Assembly (NCBI GenBank): GCA_937907495.1
Contig: CALESS010000227.1
Coordinates: 1 to 6,998 of the forward strand
Source: an uncultured Anaerolineaceae bacterium
GTDB lineage: Bacteria > Chloroflexota > Anaerolineae > Anaerolineales > Anaerolineaceae
Direction of reading: 5' to 3'
DNA: 6,998 nucleotides
Position 1 is the first letter of the stretch, and each line of letters starts with the position of its first letter. Below the pieces are notes generated by a model. It saw only the letters and a list, made by a program, of their open reading frames with translations. It had not been told where the DNA came from and did no database searches. The position numbers and the translations under genes are program-made. This document shows positions 5,156 through 6,998 of the stretch, in pieces.

Positions 5156-6378
5156 CCCTCACCATCCTCATGGATTTGGATGATACCCTGCTCTTCAATA
5201 ACATGGATACCTTCCTGCCCACCTACCTGCAAGGGCTTAGTGGACATGTTTCCAGCCGGGTAAACCCAAAACTCTTCACCGAAAGCCTGCTCCGGGCCAC
5301 CCGCAAAATGACGGAAAAGAACCTGCCCGCGGGTACCCTGGAAGAAACCTTCGATTCTCATTTCTACCCCGCCATTGGCATCCCCAAGGCGGAAATACAC
5401 GACCAGATTGAGCAGTTCTATACGACCAAATTTCACCTGCTCCAATCCCTCACCCGCCCCAACCCGCAAGCCATCCAACTGGTGCAGGAGTTTTTCCGCC
5501 GCGGCTGGGAGGTGATTATTGCCACCAACCCGCTCTTTCCGCGTACAGCCATCTTGCAGCGCCTGGAATGGGCCGGTCTTTCCGCCGATCAATATCCCTT
5601 CCTGCTGGTCCCCTCTTATGAGATCATGCATTTCGCCAAGCCTCATCCGGCTTATTATGCAGAATTACTCGGTCAGGCGGGGTGGCCCGACCGCCCGGCT
5701 TTTATGATCGGCAACAGTCTCCCGGATGATATACAACCTGCAAATCAGCTCGGGCTGCCTGCCTTCTGGCTGACGGAGAACCCCTCGGCTGCTCAACTCC
5801 CCGCTCATTCAGCGGCCGGGGAGCACCTGGAGCAGGTCATCCCCTGGATTGAAAGTGCCCTGCCCCTGGATACCCCGCCCTTTGAAAACTCCATTCCGGC
5901 TGCCCTGGCTGTCCTTCAAGCCACCCCGGCTGCCCTCACCTCCCGCGCCCGGCATTTCACCCACCTGGAATGGCACAGTTCTCCCGCCCCCGGGGAGTGG
6001 TCCCCCGTGGAAATTTTGTATCACCTGCGGGATGTGGATGCCGAAGTCAATCTGCCGCGTATCCTCCGGATTCTGAACGAGGATACCCCCCTCCTGACAG
6101 GCATTGATACCGACAACTGGGCCCAGCTTCGCTCATACAATACCCTTTCCGGACGCCAGGCCATCCTGGGTTATATGCAATCCCGCATGGAAATCCTCAA
6201 AATATTAGTGGGGCTTCCGCCCGAGGCCTGGCAGCGTACCTCACGGCACACCATATTTGGCCGTACCACCCTCGCCGAGCTTGTCAATTTCATGGCCACC
6301 CATGATCGCTCTCATTTGCAGCAGTTTTGCCGGGCAGTGGATTGCAAACAGCCCCTTTCCCGCGAGGATCCGTCCTGA
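5152..6378 (+). CDS. HAD-superfamily hydrolase fused to a DinB/YfiT-like metal-binding domain
   Basis: The 408 residues form two domains. The HAD part (about 1-235) shows motif I DLDDT with nucleophile Asp8 and acid/base Asp10, a helical cap (about 15-110), motif II Thr125 in IIATNP, motif III Lys163 in FAKPHP, and motif IV GNSLPDD (187-193). It therefore appears catalytically complete and is probably a phosphatase acting on a small phosphorylated molecule; the substrate cannot be read from sequence. The C-terminal part (about 247-398) resembles the DinB_2 four-helix bundle. It has the GEWSPVEILYHLRDVD helix and the HDRSHLQQF helix, and His291, His384 and His388 fit the family's three-His metal site. 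DinB-like proteins include thiol-dependent S-transferases and many of unknown role. The ATG at 5152 overlaps the previous stop. The fusion is intact in one frame, without a frameshift. Domain calls are confident; the biological function is unknown. Confidence 0.88.
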   Translation: MTLTILMDLDDTLLFNNMDTFLPTYLQGLSGHVSSRVNPKLFTESLLRATRKMTEKNLPAGTLEETFDSHFYPAIGIPKAEIHDQIEQFYTTKFHLLQSLTRPNPQAIQLVQEFFRRGWEVIIATNPLFPRTAILQRLEWAGLSADQYPFLLVPSYEIMHFAKPHPAYYAELLGQAGWPDRPAFMIGNSLPDDIQPANQLGLPAFWLTENPSAAQLPAHSAAGEHLEQVIPWIESALPLDTPPFENSIPAALAVLQATPAALTSRARHFTHLEWHSSPAPGEWSPVEILYHLRDVDAEVNLPRILRILNEDTPLLTGIDTDNWAQLRSYNTLSGRQAILGYMQSRMEILKILVGLPPEAWQRTSRHTIFGRTTLAELVNFMATHDRSHLQQFCRAVDCKQPLSREDPS

Positions 6379-6384
6379 TCCGTC

Positions 6385-6409
6385 AAACCACCCGCCGGGT
6401 TCATGGTTT
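6385..6409 (+). terminator. Weak possible terminator hairpin after the HAD-DinB gene
   Basis: AAACCA (6385-6390) can pair with TGGTTT (6404-6409). A small CCC/GGG stem lies inside the loop, and CCG (6380-6382) / CGG (6411-6413) flank it. The run after the stem is short, so termination efficiency is doubtful. It is listed because it lies 6 nt after a stop and before an independent promoter. Confidence 0.3.
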
Positions 6410-6468
6410 TCGGAATGGCACAGACATATTAGAGTTTTGTTAATTCAAGCCAATCACCATACACAAAC

Positions 6469-6497
6469 TGGATACAGGCGGTGGAGATTGGTATAAT
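6469..6497 (+). promoter_or_regulatory. Extended -10 sigma70-type promoter of ftsH
   Basis: A perfect TATAAT (6492-6497) is preceded by TG at 6489-6490, forming an extended -10 element. A weaker -35-like TGGATA (6469-6474, four of six matches) lies 17 bp upstream. Transcription would start near 6503-6505, giving a leader of about 38 nt before the ftsH GTG. The stretch 6414-6468 between the hairpin and this promoter shows nothing else I can name. Confidence 0.8.
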
Positions 6498-6541
6498 CTC
6501 TGCAAGCTCCGGCATTGACTGGAGTCTAACTGGAGGATTGT

Positions 6542-6998
6542 GTGAGAACACGGAACCAATCGTACATTATTTACTTCCTGCTACTCATTGCCATCATTAC
6601 CCTGGTGGTATATAACTTTGGCAACAACGGTGCATCCCAGGGAACCATGAACATCAATGAGGTTGCGCAGGCGATCCAGGAAGGAAAAGTCGCCAAGATT
6701 GTTGGTGATGAAAACCGCCTGACGATCACCATGAAAGGTGGAACCCAGGAGGAGGTGGTCAAGAAGACCTCCACGAAAGACTCCAGTGCCACCCTTGTTG
6801 AGCAGCTCATTCAGCTGGGGGTCACACCTGAACAGCTTTCGGCAAATAACCTGACCATTGAGATTAAAGCACCCAGCCCCTGGGTTGGCATCCTGACCGT
6901 TTTGGGTTATATCGTGCCATTCCTGCTGCTGGGTGGAGCCTTCTTCTTCATATTCCGCCAGGCACAGGGCAGCAATAACGCCGCCATGTCCTTCGGAA
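6542..6998 (+). CDS. ftsH: FtsH-type membrane AAA+ zinc metalloprotease, N-terminal part (3' truncated by window)
   Basis: FtsH is a hexameric, membrane-anchored ATP-dependent protease that degrades unassembled membrane proteins and some soluble regulators. Only the first 152 codons are present. These are a short N-terminus, a membrane segment at about 8-26, an extracytoplasmic FtsH_ext domain at about 28-112 (starting with the MNINEVAQAIQEGKV stretch), and a second membrane segment at about 114-138. They end in FRQAQGSNNAAMSFG, the characteristic junction just before the AAA+ domain. The ATPase and HExxH protease parts lie beyond the window. The start is GTG at 6542, with a GGAGG SD (6532-6536) and 5-nt spacer; no in-frame ATG exists near it upstream. 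A 7-bp direct repeat ACTGGAG (6518-6524 and 6529-6535) places a second, poorly spaced SD-like site upstream. The gene has its own extended -10 promoter. Family identity is secure from the N-terminal architecture and junction sequence. Confidence 0.93.
   Translation, partial: MRTRNQSYIIYFLLLIAIITLVVYNFGNNGASQGTMNINEVAQAIQEGKVAKIVGDENRLTITMKGGTQEEVVKKTSTKDSSATLVEQLIQLGVTPEQLSANNLTIEIKAPSPWVGILTVLGYIVPFLLLGGAFFFIFRQAQGSNNAAMSFG

Noticed and set aside
5110..5646. 178-codon open frame on the minus strand
   Set aside because: It lies antisense to the Cys-rich and HAD genes, whose motifs are convincing. It has no recognisable domain of its own and is explained by codon bias of the plus-strand gene.
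6379..6541. Small gene between the HAD-DinB gene and ftsH
   Set aside because: A plus-frame opening crosses this gap, but it starts deep inside the HAD-DinB gene in another frame, has no SD and overlaps the ftsH promoter.
1..6998. CRISPR array, tRNA, rRNA, transposase or phage genes
   Set aside because: No spaced direct repeats, cloverleaf-like sequences or mobile-element proteins were seen on either strand; almost the whole window is taken up by ordinary coding genes.

Overview
The window looks like a chromosomal segment from a member of the Chloroflexota, most likely class Anaerolineae. This is inferred from the character of the proteins (Tad-type CpaF/TadB/TadC, a long-form HPF, an EF-P with an Arg-tipped loop, a HAD-DinB fusion) and from a gene order I associate with that group. 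No rRNA or other marker gene is present, so the assignment is moderate in confidence. All genes lie on the plus strand, are closely packed, and mostly have recognisable Shine-Dalgarno (SD) sites.

Bases 1-4023 form the 3' part of a transcription unit: the C-terminal end of the Tad/type IVb pilus ATPase cpaF (tadA), then tadB and tadC (inner-membrane platform proteins), comF (a zinc-ribbon phosphoribosyltransferase-like competence protein) and hpf (long ribosome hibernation factor). The hpf SD overlaps the comF stop codon, and a strong intrinsic terminator closes the unit at 3987-4023.

Bases 4028-4804 form a single-gene unit for elongation factor P: a near-consensus sigma70-type promoter, a leader of about 110 nt carrying a 60-64 bp element with inverted ends that resembles dispersed GTCATTGCG-type repeats, efp itself with Arg rather than Lys at the loop tip, and a terminator at 4772-4804.

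Bases 4805-6378 hold two translationally coupled genes with an ATGA overlap. The first encodes a small unrecognised protein with eight cysteines. The second encodes a 408-residue fusion of a HAD phosphatase-like domain with a DinB/YfiT-like metal-binding four-helix domain. This pair is the least characterised part of the window and the best candidate for something undescribed.

Bases 6379-6998 contain an extended -10 promoter and the first 152 codons (GTG start) of the membrane AAA+ protease ftsH, which runs off the window end.

Functionally, the first unit joins pilus assembly, a competence-type protein and ribosome hibernation; efp adds a second ribosome-acting factor, and ftsH is membrane protein quality control. 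I see no mobile-element genes, CRISPR array, tRNA or rRNA.
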